In this document: positions 17,711 to 26,082 of the stretch, one piece after another | Layout: each line of letters begins with the position of its first letter | Numbering within the stretch: position 1 is the stretch's first letter | Assembly (NCBI GenBank): GCA_963746885.1 | Contig: CAVVDM010000013.1 | Coordinates: 310,001-374,000, forward strand | Reading direction: 5' to 3' | DNA: 64,000 nt | Source: DATARH01 sp963746885 | GTDB taxonomy: Bacteria > Pseudomonadota > Alphaproteobacteria > ATCC43930 > CGMCC-115725 | Notes under the pieces: generated by a model | Seen by the model: the letters and a program-made list of their open reading frames with translations, nothing else | Database searches by the model: none | Told to the model about the DNA's origin: nothing | Made by a program: the position numbers and the translations under genes

Positions 17711-17950
17711 TCAGCGATACCGAGGCGGCGGCGGGGTGGTCGCCGCGCCGGTGACTGCGCCGACCACGCCGCCGGTCGCCGCGCCGATCGCTGCACCGGT
17801 GCCGCCGCCGGCGGCCGCGCCGATCGCCGCGCCCGCGCCGGCGCCGATCGCCGCGCCGCCGAGGGCACGCTGCCCCGGATCATAGGGATTGCAGGCCGCC
17901 AGCCCCAGCATCAGCGCGACCGCGCCCGGGACCATTAACGTCTTTTTCAT
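17711..17950 (-). CDS. Glycine-zipper lipoprotein
   Basis: A 79-residue precursor with a lipoprotein signal, 'MKKTLMVPGAVALMLGLAAC', whose lipobox is LAAC. The mature part is a run of Gly/Ala zipper repeats ('GGAAIGAGAGAAIGAAAGG'), ending 'ATTPPPPRYR'. Such proteins are outer-membrane or periplasmic components of unknown function, common in alphaproteobacteria. Single gene. Confidence 0.85.
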   Translation of the reverse strand: MKKTLMVPGAVALMLGLAACNPYDPGQRALGGAAIGAGAGAAIGAAAGGGTGAAIGAATGGVVGAVTGAATTPPPPRYR

Positions 17951-18117
17951 TTGGGGTTCCTTTCGATAGAGCAGATTGATAGATCGGGTCGAATGGCCGT
18001 AAGATCAACGGTTGCGGGACGGCCCGGTTCCTAAAACGGGATAATGACGCGGGCGCGGCAGGCAGCGGTCCGGGATTCGGGCTTGAAATAAGTCCGGCAG
18101 CCTGGGATTGGTACGGC

Positions 18118-19428
18118 ATGGCCGAGACACCTGCCGCCGGCGAGCCGAGCATGCCGATGAGCGGCGCGCCGGCGCAGTCGCGCGAACGGGCCGCGCCGCC
18201 TCGAGCCGCTGCCGGGCAGCCGATTGCCGACGTGCCACCGCTGGTCGAGCCGGTCGAGTTTTTCGAGCCGGCTGCACCCCCGGCCGCGGGCTGGGCAACG
18301 CCAGCGGCGCCGGGTCGCCGGCCGGTCCGCCGCCGCTTTCTCGCCCCGGTACATAACCCCGCCTCCCCTGCCCCGGGCGCCCCCGACGCACCAGCGCCGA
18401 TCCGCGACGCCCACCGGCGCCCGCCGTCGCGCGCCGGGCTGGTGCCGCCGTCGCCCGAACCCGGCGATGCCGCCGCACGGCCCCCTCACCACCGGCCGCC
18501 GGAGGCTGCAGGACGGCCGGGACCGCAGGCGACAAGCCGCGCCAAGCCGCTGCGCTGGCGTCGGCGGCTGGGGCTTGGCGTCGGTGTCGGCATCGCCCTC
18601 GCGCTGGCGGTGGCGGCCGAGATCGGCGTCGCCGGCGGCTGGTTCGGCCGGGTTCGCGCCATCGTGATACATCAATTTGCGGGATCGCCGGCGCCGCCGC
18701 CCGCCGGCCCGCCGCCGGCCGATCCGGCGCAGCGAGCGCTGTACTATGCCGCGCGAGCCAGGGCCGGCGACGCCGCCGCGCAGGTCGCCCTGGCGGTACT
18801 TTTTGCCAAAGGCGACGGCGTGGCGCAGGACTATGCGGCGGCTGCCAAATGGTTTCAGGCCGCCGCCGAGCAGGGCGTGATGCGCGCACAATACGATCTC
18901 GGGGTGCTTTACGAGCGCGGCCGCGGCGTGCCGGTCGACTATGCCCGGGCGGCGGCGTGGTACCGCAAGGCGGCCGAGCAGAACCACCCGCTCGCCCAGT
19001 ATAATCTCGCGGTCGCCTACACCAAGGGTCGCGGCGTGCGCCGCGACTTAGGTGAGGCCGCATTCTGGTATCGCCGCGCGGCCTCGCAGGGCGTCGTCGC
19101 GGCGATGGTCAATCTCGCGATCCTGTACGAGAGCGGCGATGGCGTCGAGGCCTCGACCGCCGACGCCTATGCCTGGTACCGTGCAGCGGCACGGCGCGGC
19201 AGCACGGCCGCGGCGCGGCGTGCCGACGAACTGCTGCCGGCGTTTTCGCCCTCGGAGCAGACGCGCGCCGAAGCCATGACGGAGGCCGTCGCCGCCTCGA
19301 TCCATGACTCGCTCGGGGATCGCCCGCCGGGCGCGGTCGCCCCGACGGCCGCCGAAGCGGCGCCTGTGCTCAAATCGGGAATCGGACGCGGCGAGAATTT
19401 ATCGCGGGGCGACGGCGAGAGCCCCTAG
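18118..19428 (+). CDS. Sel1-repeat (TPR-like) membrane-anchored protein
   Basis: A 436-residue protein in three parts. The N-terminal ~140 residues are Pro/Ala-rich and low complexity, presumably cytoplasmic. A single transmembrane helix follows ('LGVGVGIALALAVAAEIGVA'). Then at least four Sel1 repeats are visible, for example 'DYAAAAKWFQAAAEQGVMRA', 'DYARAAAWYRKAAEQNHPLA' and 'EAAFWYRRAASQGVVAAM'. Sel1 repeats mediate protein-protein contacts, often in cell-envelope or secretion contexts. No enzymatic domain is seen; the partner is unknown. Confidence 0.85.
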   Translation: MAETPAAGEPSMPMSGAPAQSRERAAPPRAAAGQPIADVPPLVEPVEFFEPAAPPAAGWATPAAPGRRPVRRRFLAPVHNPASPAPGAPDAPAPIRDAHRRPPSRAGLVPPSPEPGDAAARPPHHRPPEAAGRPGPQATSRAKPLRWRRRLGLGVGVGIALALAVAAEIGVAGGWFGRVRAIVIHQFAGSPAPPPAGPPPADPAQRALYYAARARAGDAAAQVALAVLFAKGDGVAQDYAAAAKWFQAAAEQGVMRAQYDLGVLYERGRGVPVDYARAAAWYRKAAEQNHPLAQYNLAVAYTKGRGVRRDLGEAAFWYRRAASQGVVAAMVNLAILYESGDGVEASTADAYAWYRAAARRGSTAAARRADELLPAFSPSEQTRAEAMTEAVAASIHDSLGDRPPGAVAPTAAEAAPVLKSGIGRGENLSRGDGESP

Positions 19429-19462
19429 ACGCCGGGCCGGGCTGAGAGCAAGTAATGGAGCG

Positions 19463-19663
19463 ATGATGGCGCGCACGATTGGGCCCGGTGAGGCCGATAA
19501 ACAGCCGATCGACGACTACCGCATCGATCGCGAGGTCGGCGGGCCGGGGCGACCGGCCACTCACCATATCCTGGCGGTGCTGAACGGCCTTCTGCTGCTG
19601 ATCCTGGCGGCGGTGTCGTTCGCGCTGTTCTGGGTCGTTGCGACGCTGCTCGGGATCGTGTGA
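19463..19663 (+). CDS. Small single-pass membrane protein
   Basis: Predicted 66-residue protein starting MMARTIGPGEADKQPIDDY, with a hydrophilic N-terminus and one long C-terminal hydrophobic helix ('HILAVLNGLLLLILAAVSF' onward). It lies 34 bp after the Sel1-repeat gene on the same strand and may be co-transcribed. No recognised family. ATG codons at 19463 and 19466 are equally possible starts. Confidence 0.55.
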   Translation: MMARTIGPGEADKQPIDDYRIDREVGGPGRPATHHILAVLNGLLLLILAAVSFALFWVVATLLGIV

Positions 19664-19676
19664 CGGCGGCGCCCGC

Positions 19677-19892
19677 TCAGCCGGCAAGCAGGCTGTGGGC
19701 GACAAGGTCGAGCGGCCAGAACAGTCCGGCCGGAATCGCGACGACCAGGCTGGCGGGCGCCAGCCAGTCACGCCCGGCGCGCCGGTCGGCGTTCAGGTGA
19801 AACCCGGCGTCGGCAGCGGCGGCGAGCGCATAGAGCCACAACGCCACCAGCCAAGCCCGCCGCCGGCGCCGCTCGCGTCCGTCCTCAGACAA
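19677..19892 (-). CDS. Small two-helix membrane protein (hypothetical)
   Basis: A 71-residue reading frame with an Arg-rich start (SEDGRERRRRR) and two hydrophobic stretches ('AWLVALWLYALAAAADAGF' and 'SLVVAIPAGLFWPLDLVAH'). The best start is a TTG at 19892, overlapping the end of homospermidine synthase, so it would be translationally coupled to it. Its length and membrane pattern argue for a real gene, but no family is recognised. Confidence 0.5.
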   Translation of the reverse strand: MSEDGRERRRRRAWLVALWLYALAAAADAGFHLNADRRAGRDWLAPASLVVAIPAGLFWPLDLVAHSLLAG

Positions 19893-21305
19893 CCCGGATG
19901 TTCTTGAACTGCCAGGGATCGTCACGGTCGAGATCCTCGGGGAACAGGCGCTCGCGGTCGAGAAGCGGGGTCCAGTCGCCGTAAACCCCGACAACGTCGC
20001 CGAGATAGGGCGCGGCGATCTCCAGGATGCGGGCGAAATCCATCTCCTCCGGCTCGACGATGCCGCGCCGCGGGTGCTCGATCGCCCAGATCACGCCGCC
20101 GAGCACGGCCGCCGTGACCTGCAGCGAGGTGGCGTTGTTGTGCGGCGCGACCCGCCGCGCCTCCTCGATCGCCGAGCCGCGAGCCATACCAGTAGGCGCC
20201 CTTGCGCGGCCCCAACAGCAGCACGCCCGAGCTCGTCGATGCCGTGGCTGATCTCGTCCATCATCAGCCGCTGCCGGTCCTGCAGCTGCCAGTTCTTGCC
20301 GGCCAGCTCGTGCAGGCTCAGCACCGCGTCGTCGCAGGGATGGTAGGCGTAGTGGCAGGTCGGGCGATAGCGCACCGCCTCGCCGTCGCGCAAGGTCAGG
20401 TAGTCGGCGATCGAGATCGATTCGCCGTGGGTGATCAGAAAGCCGATATAAGGGCCTTCGAGCGGGGTCCAGCTGCGCACCCGCGTCGCCGCGCCCGGCC
20501 GCAGCAGATAGATCGCCGCCTGGCTGCCGAAATCGTGACGCCGCGCGTCCGCCGGGAAATGCCGCTCATGCGTGCCCCAGCCGAGCTCGGCCGGCTGCGA
20601 GCCCTCGCTGAAGAACCCGTCGATCGACCAGGTGTTGACGAACTCGCCGGGCTCTTTTGGGATGGTGGCGACCTGGGTGTCGCGCTCGGCGATGTGGATG
20701 GCCTTGACCCCGAGCCGCTCGGCGAGCCTGGCCCATCCGGCGCGGTCGGCCGGCGCCTCGGCCGCGGCATCGACGTCGCGCGCAACGTCGAGCAGCGCCT
20801 GCTTGACGAAATGCGAGACCAGGCCGGGATTGGCGCCGTGGGTCAGCACCGCGGTCGGGCCGCTCGGCCACCGCTGGCGCAGCGGCCAGCGCGCTCTCGC
20901 GCAGCGCATAGTTGGAGCGCGCCGACGGCGACAGGCTCGGGTCGGTATAGCCGCCGGGCCAGGGCTCGATGCAGGTGTCGAGATAAAGCGCGCCCTTTTC
21001 CTGGCACAGCTCGATCAGCGCGACGCTCGAGACATCGACCGAGACGTTGAGCAGAAAATCGCCGCGCGCCGAGCCAGCCGTCGAGCACCGCGCGATAATT
21101 GTCGCGGGTCAGCGCCGTCTCGACAAACCGCACGCCGTATTCGGCGGCGACCTGCTGGCCGCGCAGTTCGGCGGTGACGATCGTGATCTGGTCGGGCGCC
21201 ATGTCGATCGTGGCGCAGCAGCAGCGGCAGGACGCCCTGACCGATGCTGCCGAAGCCGACGATGACGAGGCGGCCGGCGAAGGCGGTGTGCTGATGGGCT
21301 TGCAT
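19885..21305 (-). CDS. hss: Homospermidine synthase, five apparent frameshifts
   Basis: Makes homospermidine from putrescine/spermidine using NAD. The complete protein can be followed through five frame changes: 'RLVIVGFGSIGQGVLPLLL' (Rossmann), 'DQITIVTAELRGQQVAAEY', 'AVLTHGANPGLVSHFVKQAL', 'EFVNTWSIDGFFSEGSQPAE', 'SWTPLEGPYIGFLITHGES', 'MMDEISHGIDELG', 'HNNATSLQVTAAVLGGVIW' and the end 'DPWQFKNIRVV'. The breaks near 21217, 21066, 20882, 20229 and 20187 are each healed by removing one base. The total length minus five is exactly 472 codons. Full conservation on both sides of each break suggests consensus error. Homospermidine is a characteristic alphaproteobacterial polyamine. Confidence 0.9.
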
Positions 21306-21491
21306 GTCGGGCCCGAGCGGTACGGTCGCCGGCCGGCAATGTCAAGACGCCGGGCGGCGGCAAAGCGGCGACGCGGCGATTTGCGGCCATGATTTCGCCA
21401 CGCCGGGATTGCAATAGCATCCGACTGGGCTAGTGTGCGGGCGCCTTCGACAAGGTCCCCGGTCAGCCTCCCTTGGGGAGATGGGTTAGGT

Positions 21492-22883
21492 ATGCGCAAA
21501 TCGGCACTGGCGATCGCCCTGATCGTGCTGCTCGCCCCGGTCGCGGCATGGCCGCAGGCGAAAGGCGACAAGAGCGGCGTCTACGAACAGCTCAACCTGT
21601 TCGGCGAGGCGTTCGAGCGGATCCGCCACGACGCGGTCGACCCGGTCGCCGACAAGCGGCTGGTCAACACCGCGATCGCCGGCATGTTGGCCGGCCTCGA
21701 CCCGCATTCGGCCTACCTGAACGAGGCCGAATACAAGGCGCTAAAGGCAAAGACGGCCGAGGCAGGTGCCTCGCCGGGCCTCGTCGTGACCCTTGAGAAG
21801 ACTCAGGTAAAGGTCGTCTCACCGCTTGACGGCTCGCCCGCCGCCGCGGCCGGCATCAAGCCCGGCGACACGATCTACAGCATCGACAAGGAGCCGACCT
21901 ACGATTTGACCCTGACCGAGGTCGACCAGAAATTGCGCGGGCCGGCCGGCAGCACGGTTACGCTGTTGCTGCGGCACGGCACCGACAAGCCGATCAAGGT
22001 CGAGCTGAAGCGCAGCACCGACAGGTTCCCGACCATCAGCCACCGGCTCGAGGGCGGCGATGTCGGCTATATCCGTCTGGCCGGCTTTGACGACGCGACG
22101 CCCGACGCGCTCGCCGCCGCCGTCAAGGATCTGCGCGAGCAGGCCGGCAACAAGCTGATCGGCTTCATCCTCGACCTGCGCAACAACCCCGGCGGCAGCT
22201 TCAATTCGGCGGTCAAAACCGCCGACGCGTTCATCGATAAGGGCGACATCACCGTCGTCAAGGGGCGCAAGTCGGACAGCGTCAAGCGGATCGCAGCGAC
22301 GCCCGGCGACGTCGCCAACGGGCAGCCGATCGTGGCGCTTGTCAACTCCGGCACGGCGGGCGAGGCGGAACTCGTCGCCGGCGCCTTGCAGGACAGCCAC
22401 CGCGCGGTGCTGCTCGGCACCAAGACCTTTGGCGAAAGCGCGATCGAGACTTTGATCCCGCTCAACGGCAACGGCGCCATCCGCTTGACGACGGCGCGCT
22501 TCCTGACGCCGAGCGGCCACACGATTGAGGGCAAGGGACTTGAGCCCGACCTGACCGTCTCGGCCCTGAAGCTGGAGAAGATCTCGCAGGCCGACCGGCT
22601 GCGCGAGGCCGATCTGCGCGGGGCGCTGAAGAACCCCGACGCGACGCCCGCCCCGGACAAGAACACCGCCGACAAGAAGGGCGCCCCCGGCGCGGGAGCG
22701 GCAGCCTCACCCGCCAAGGCGCCGGCCGGCAAGCCGGCGGCCGCCACCGCGACGCAGCCAAAGCACGATCAGGCGACCGTCGCGAGCGGCGATATCGGCA
22801 CGCCGAGCGACGAGCAGCTGAGCGAGGCGATCGACGTCTTGCGCGGCCTCGCCATCAGCAACGGCCGCACCGCCCAGCGTTAA
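21492..22883 (+). CDS. S41-family (CtpA-like) protein lacking the catalytic lysine
   Basis: Exported carboxy-terminal-processing protease homologue of 463 aa. A signal peptide (MRKSALAIALIVLLAPVAAW) is followed by a PDZ domain ('VKVVSPLDGSPAAAAGIKPG') and the S41 core ('GYIRLAGFDDATPDALAAAV', 'GFILDLRNNPGGSFNSAV'). In active CtpA proteins the serine lies in GSASASEI and the lysine in FGKGSVQT. Here these read 'NSGTAGEAELVAGALQD' and 'TKTFGESAIETL', so Lys is Glu and the Ser region is altered. The tail is Ala/Pro/Lys-rich and low complexity. The gene is probably a non-proteolytic paralogue. Confidence 0.85.
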   Translation: MRKSALAIALIVLLAPVAAWPQAKGDKSGVYEQLNLFGEAFERIRHDAVDPVADKRLVNTAIAGMLAGLDPHSAYLNEAEYKALKAKTAEAGASPGLVVTLEKTQVKVVSPLDGSPAAAAGIKPGDTIYSIDKEPTYDLTLTEVDQKLRGPAGSTVTLLLRHGTDKPIKVELKRSTDRFPTISHRLEGGDVGYIRLAGFDDATPDALAAAVKDLREQAGNKLIGFILDLRNNPGGSFNSAVKTADAFIDKGDITVVKGRKSDSVKRIAATPGDVANGQPIVALVNSGTAGEAELVAGALQDSHRAVLLGTKTFGESAIETLIPLNGNGAIRLTTARFLTPSGHTIEGKGLEPDLTVSALKLEKISQADRLREADLRGALKNPDATPAPDKNTADKKGAPGAGAAASPAKAPAGKPAAATATQPKHDQATVASGDIGTPSDEQLSEAIDVLRGLAISNGRTAQR

Positions 22884-22902
22884 GGCGCGCTCGCGGGCGG
22901 AC

Positions 22903-23010
22903 AGCGTGCGGCCGGTGAGCGACCGCACCCTCCCGCCGGCCGAGGCGGCGGCGCACCGGCTGATGGAATCGAACCGGCATATCGGCAAGATCCTGCTGGT
23001 TACCAACTGA
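22903..23010 (+). pseudogene. C-terminal remnant of a zinc-less quinone oxidoreductase/MDR protein
   Basis: An open stretch reading 'SVRPVSDRTLPPAEAAAHRL' then 'MESNRHIGKILLVTN' and a TGA. This is the usual last ~35 residues of NADPH:quinone oxidoreductase-like MDR proteins (RPV.DR.F....A..AH..ME...H.GKI.L). No start, Rossmann fold or any other part of the gene lies upstream; the S41 gene ends 20 bp before. It is a decayed gene end. Confidence 0.6.
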
Positions 23011-23023
23011 CCGCAAGTCAACC

Positions 23024-23050
23024 GTCATTCCCGCGCAAGCGGGAATCCGG
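23024..23050. repeat. Short palindromic repeat unit (GTCATTCCCGC type)
   Basis: ATTCCCGC-GCAA-GCGGGAAT forms a perfect 8-bp hairpin with a 4-nt loop, preceded by GTC and followed by CCGG. The same GTCATTCC core forms the ends of the element at 10332-10436, so the two belong to one dispersed family. It lies directly after the gene remnant ending at 23010. Confidence 0.6.
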
Positions 23051-23119
23051 GGCCTACAAAGAACGGTTGCCCTGGCCCCTTTCGTCGCGGGGTGACGTCT
23101 TCAGCTTAGGAGGGAAATC

Positions 23120-24043
23120 ATGCGCTTCCTGGTGCTCGGGGCGGGGGCGGTCGGCGGGTATTTCGGCGGGCGGCTCGCCGAGGCCGGGCGCGACGTGACT
23201 TTTCTGGTGCGCGCGCCACGCGCCGCCGCGCTCGCCGAGCACGGGCTCACCGTGGAGAGCCCGCTCGGCAATTTCCACGTGCCGGTCAAGGTGGCCACCG
23301 CCGACCGGGTCGGCGGGCCATACGACGTCGTGCTGCTGACCGCCAAGCATTACGACCTCGACGCGGCGATCGAGGCGATCCGCCCCGGTGTCGGGCCGCA
23401 GACCGCGGTGCTGCCATTGCTCAATGGCCTCGTGCATCTCGACAAGCTCGACGCGGCGTTCGGGGCCGGGCGTGTGCTGGGCGGCGTCGCTTACGTCGGC
23501 GCGGTGCTATTGCCGAACGGCACGATCCGCCATCACAACACGATGTCGGGCATTGCCTTCGGCGAGCGCAGCGGCGGCATCACCGAGCGGACACGCGGTA
23601 TCGCGGCGGAATTCGCCGGCACCCCGGTCAGCGCCCCGGGCAACGACAACATCCTGCTCGAAATGTGGGAGAAATTCGTGATGATGGGCGCGATGGCCGG
23701 GATGAACTGCCTGTTGCGCGGCAATATCGGCGAGATCGTCGCGACGCAGGACGGCGAAGCGGTGATGCTGGCGGCGCTCGCCGAGTGCCGGGCGGTCGCC
23801 GCCGCGGCGGGCTATCGGCCGCGGCCGGAGTCGCGCGAGCGCGTCCAGGCGCTGTTGACCGAGCGTGGCAGCATCAACACCGCCTCGATGCGCCAGGACC
23901 TCGAAGCCGGGCGACGCACCGAGGCCGATGCAATCGTCGGCGACATGCTGCGCCGCGCCCGCCATTTCGGTTTTGCCGCGCCGTTGCTCAGCGCCGCCTA
24001 TTGCGCCCTGCAGGTGCACGAGAATCGCCTGCCGCGGCGGTAA
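23120..24043 (+). CDS. 2-dehydropantoate 2-reductase (ApbA/PanE) family protein
   Basis: NADPH-dependent ketoacid reductase fold, 307 aa. The dinucleotide-binding GAGAVGGYFGGRLA lies at residues 7-20, the K76 region is 'LLTAKHYDLDAA', and 'LLNGLVHLDKL' is conserved. The catalytic segment reads 'EKFVMMGAMAGMNCLLRGN': the Lys is kept, but the Asn residues of biosynthetic PanE (KxxxNxxxN) are Met and Ala. A pantothenate role is therefore not assured, and a catabolic ketoacid reductase is plausible. A GGAGG Shine-Dalgarno precedes the ATG. It leads a run with the enolase-superfamily and SDR genes (gaps of 15 and 11 bp). Confidence 0.85.
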   Translation: MRFLVLGAGAVGGYFGGRLAEAGRDVTFLVRAPRAAALAEHGLTVESPLGNFHVPVKVATADRVGGPYDVVLLTAKHYDLDAAIEAIRPGVGPQTAVLPLLNGLVHLDKLDAAFGAGRVLGGVAYVGAVLLPNGTIRHHNTMSGIAFGERSGGITERTRGIAAEFAGTPVSAPGNDNILLEMWEKFVMMGAMAGMNCLLRGNIGEIVATQDGEAVMLAALAECRAVAAAAGYRPRPESRERVQALLTERGSINTASMRQDLEAGRRTEADAIVGDMLRRARHFGFAAPLLSAAYCALQVHENRLPRR

Positions 24044-24058
24044 TAAAGGGGGAAAGCC

Positions 24059-25247
24059 ATGAAGATTGCGCGCATCGAGAGCTTCATTCTCGGCACCGGC
24101 AGCGCGAAGGACCTCCTGTTCTGCCGGGTCGAGACCGAGGACGGCACGCATGGCTGGGGCGAAGCCTACGTCACGGCCGGCAAGGAGACCGTCATCGCCG
24201 AATGCGTCAAGGCGATGGCGCCGCATGTGATCGGCCGCGGCGTTTTCAACATCCGTCATACCGGGCAGGTCATGTTCGAGGATTTCGCGATCCGCCGCGG
24301 CTCGATGGAATTGCTGTCGGCGTGGAGCGCGATCGAGATCGCCTCGTGGGACATCATCGGCAAGCGCGCCGGGCTGCCGGTCTACAATTTGCTGGGCGGC
24401 GCCTCGCGCGAGCGGGTGCGCGTTTACGCCAATGGCTGGGCCGGGCGCTCGACGATCGAGGACGGGGTCGAGCGCGCGCTGAAAATAAAGGCGATGGGCT
24501 TCACCGCCGCCAAGTTCGACCCGTTCCCCGGCCCGTGGCGCAGCTATGTCGACCGCAAGGACGAGGATTTCGCGATCCGGTATGTGCGGGCGGTGCGCGA
24601 AGCGGTCGGGCCGGACTTCGAGATATTGGTCGAGGCGCACCGCCGCTTTGCGCCGCAGCACGCGATCCGCATCGGCAACCGCCTGACCGAGTTCGACATC
24701 GACTGGTACGAGGAGCCGTGCCTCGCCGACAATCTTGCCCTGCTGGCCGAGGTGCGCCGCGCCGTGCCGATCCCGATCGTCACCGGCGAGGCGCTCTATA
24801 CCAAGGAGCAGTTCGCCGCCTGCCTGGCGATGCGCGCCGCCGACATCCTCAACCCCGACATCTGCGCGATCGGCGGCATCTCGGCATTGCTGGACATCTC
24901 GGTCATGGCACAGCCGCAGGCGGTCGTCATGTCGCCGCACAACTACAACTAGCCCGCTCATCGGCATGGCGGCGACCGTGCACGTCTCGGCGGTGATCCC
25001 GAACTTCCGCATCACCGAGTATTTCGTCAATTTCGAGGGGATCTGCCGCGACATCGCGCTCCAGGGCCTCGCGGTCAAGGACGGCTGGATCGACCTGCCG
25101 ACGGCGCCCGGCCTCGGCATCGACATCGACGTGGCAAAGCTGCGCGCCCACCCGCACCAGGAGGCCACCAAGCACGGCTTCCGCCAATACTGGGAGGAGT
25201 ACCCGCGCAAGGGCTACGAGCCAAGGCTGTCGGAAACAAAGATCTAG
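24059..25247 (+). CDS. Enolase-superfamily (mandelate racemase/sugar-acid dehydratase-like) enzyme, one apparent frameshift
   Basis: About 395 aa when the frame is restored. The N-terminal capping domain is followed by the barrel: 'IASWDIIGKRAGLPVYNLLG', 'FTAAKFDPFPGPW', the metal ligands in 'LVEAHRRFAP', 'DWYEEPCLADN' and 'PIVTGEALYTKEQF', then 'MSPHNYN', where an extra T near 24951 creates a stop. The frame continues 'SPLIGMAATVHVSAVIPNF' to 'GLGIDIDVAKLRAHP'. It probably dehydrates or racemises a sugar acid or other alpha-hydroxy acid; the exact substrate is unknown. It is translated between the ketoacid reductase and SDR genes, suggesting one catabolic unit. Confidence 0.85.
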
Positions 25248-25258
25248 GGGAGGTTCAC

Positions 25259-26074
25259 ATGGCGAAACTTGCCGGCAAGGTTGCGCTGATTACCGGGGCC
25301 GCGGGCGGCCAGGGGACGGTCGAGGCGGAATTGTTCGTGCGCGAAGGCGCCGCGGTGATGCTGACCGATGTCGACGCGGCGAAGGGCGAGGCGCTCGCGA
25401 AGAGGCTGCGCGACCAGGGCGGCCGGGCGCAGTTCCGGGTGCAGGACGTGGCGAGCGAGCAATCGTGGATCGACACGGTTGCCGCGACATTGGCGGCCTT
25501 CGGCGGCCTGCACATCCTCGTCAACAACGCCGGCACGATCGCCCGGCAGGGCATCGTCGCCACGACGCTCGAGGCATGGAACCGCACCCTCGGCGGTCAA
25601 TCTGACCGGGCCGCTGCTCGGCATGAAGCACGCCGCGCCGGCGATCCGCGAATTCGGGCGGCGGGCTCGATCGTCAACATCTCGTCGACCGCGGGGCTCA
25701 CCGCGCATGACGATGCCGCCTACACCGCCAGCAAATGGGGGCTGCGCGGCCTGACCAAGACCGCGGTCCTGCAATTCTCGCCGTGGAACATCCGGGTCAA
25801 TTCGATCCATCCCGGGCAGATCGCCGATACCGGCTTTTTCGCAAGCGGCGGCGAAGGCTTCGCCCATGCCGCGCGCGCCGCGATCCCGCATGCACCGCCA
25901 GGGCACGCCGCTCGAATGCGCCGAACTGGTGCTGTTCCTTGCCTCCGAGGAGGCCAGCTTTATCAGCGGCGCCGAGATCGCGATCGACGGCGGCTACATC
26001 GCCGCCGGCCTCGCCATCTGCGCAACCGCGTGCGCGCCGAATACACGCCGAACGAGCCGCCGCAGGCCGGATAA
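25259..26074 (+). CDS. SDR family oxidoreductase, several apparent frameshifts
   Basis: Classical short-chain dehydrogenase of about 270 aa. It starts 'MAKLAGKVALITGAAGGQG' and has 'GGLHILVNNAGTIARQG'. After frame changes near 25595 and 25660 come 'GSIVNISSTAGLTAHDD' and 'AAYTASKWGLRGLTKTA' (catalytic Ser, Tyr and Lys all present). After another near 25890 comes 'GTPLECAELVLFLASEEASF', then 'SGAEIAIDGGYIAAG'. A last shift near 26015 could be a two-base insertion or a one-base deletion. The end reads 'RNRVRAEYTPNEPPQAG'. The active site is complete, so sequence error is favoured over decay. Confidence 0.8.
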   Translation: MAKLAGKVALITGAAGGQGTVEAELFVREGAAVMLTDVDAAKGEALAKRLRDQGGRAQFRVQDVASEQSWIDTVAATLAAFGGLHILVNNAGTIARQGIVATTLEAWNRTLGGQSDRAAARHEARRAGDPRIRAAGSIVNISSTAGLTAHDDAAYTASKWGLRGLTKTAVLQFSPWNIRVNSIHPGQIADTGFFASGGEGFAHAARAAIPHAPPGHAARMRRTGAVPCLRGGQLYQRRRDRDRRRLHRRRPRHLRNRVRAEYTPNEPPQAG

Positions 26075-26082
26075 GCGATTGA

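Noticed and set aside
24940..24960. TAG after HNYN in the enolase homologue as possible recoding
   Set aside because: The downstream homology is in another frame; one inserted T explains both the stop and the shift.
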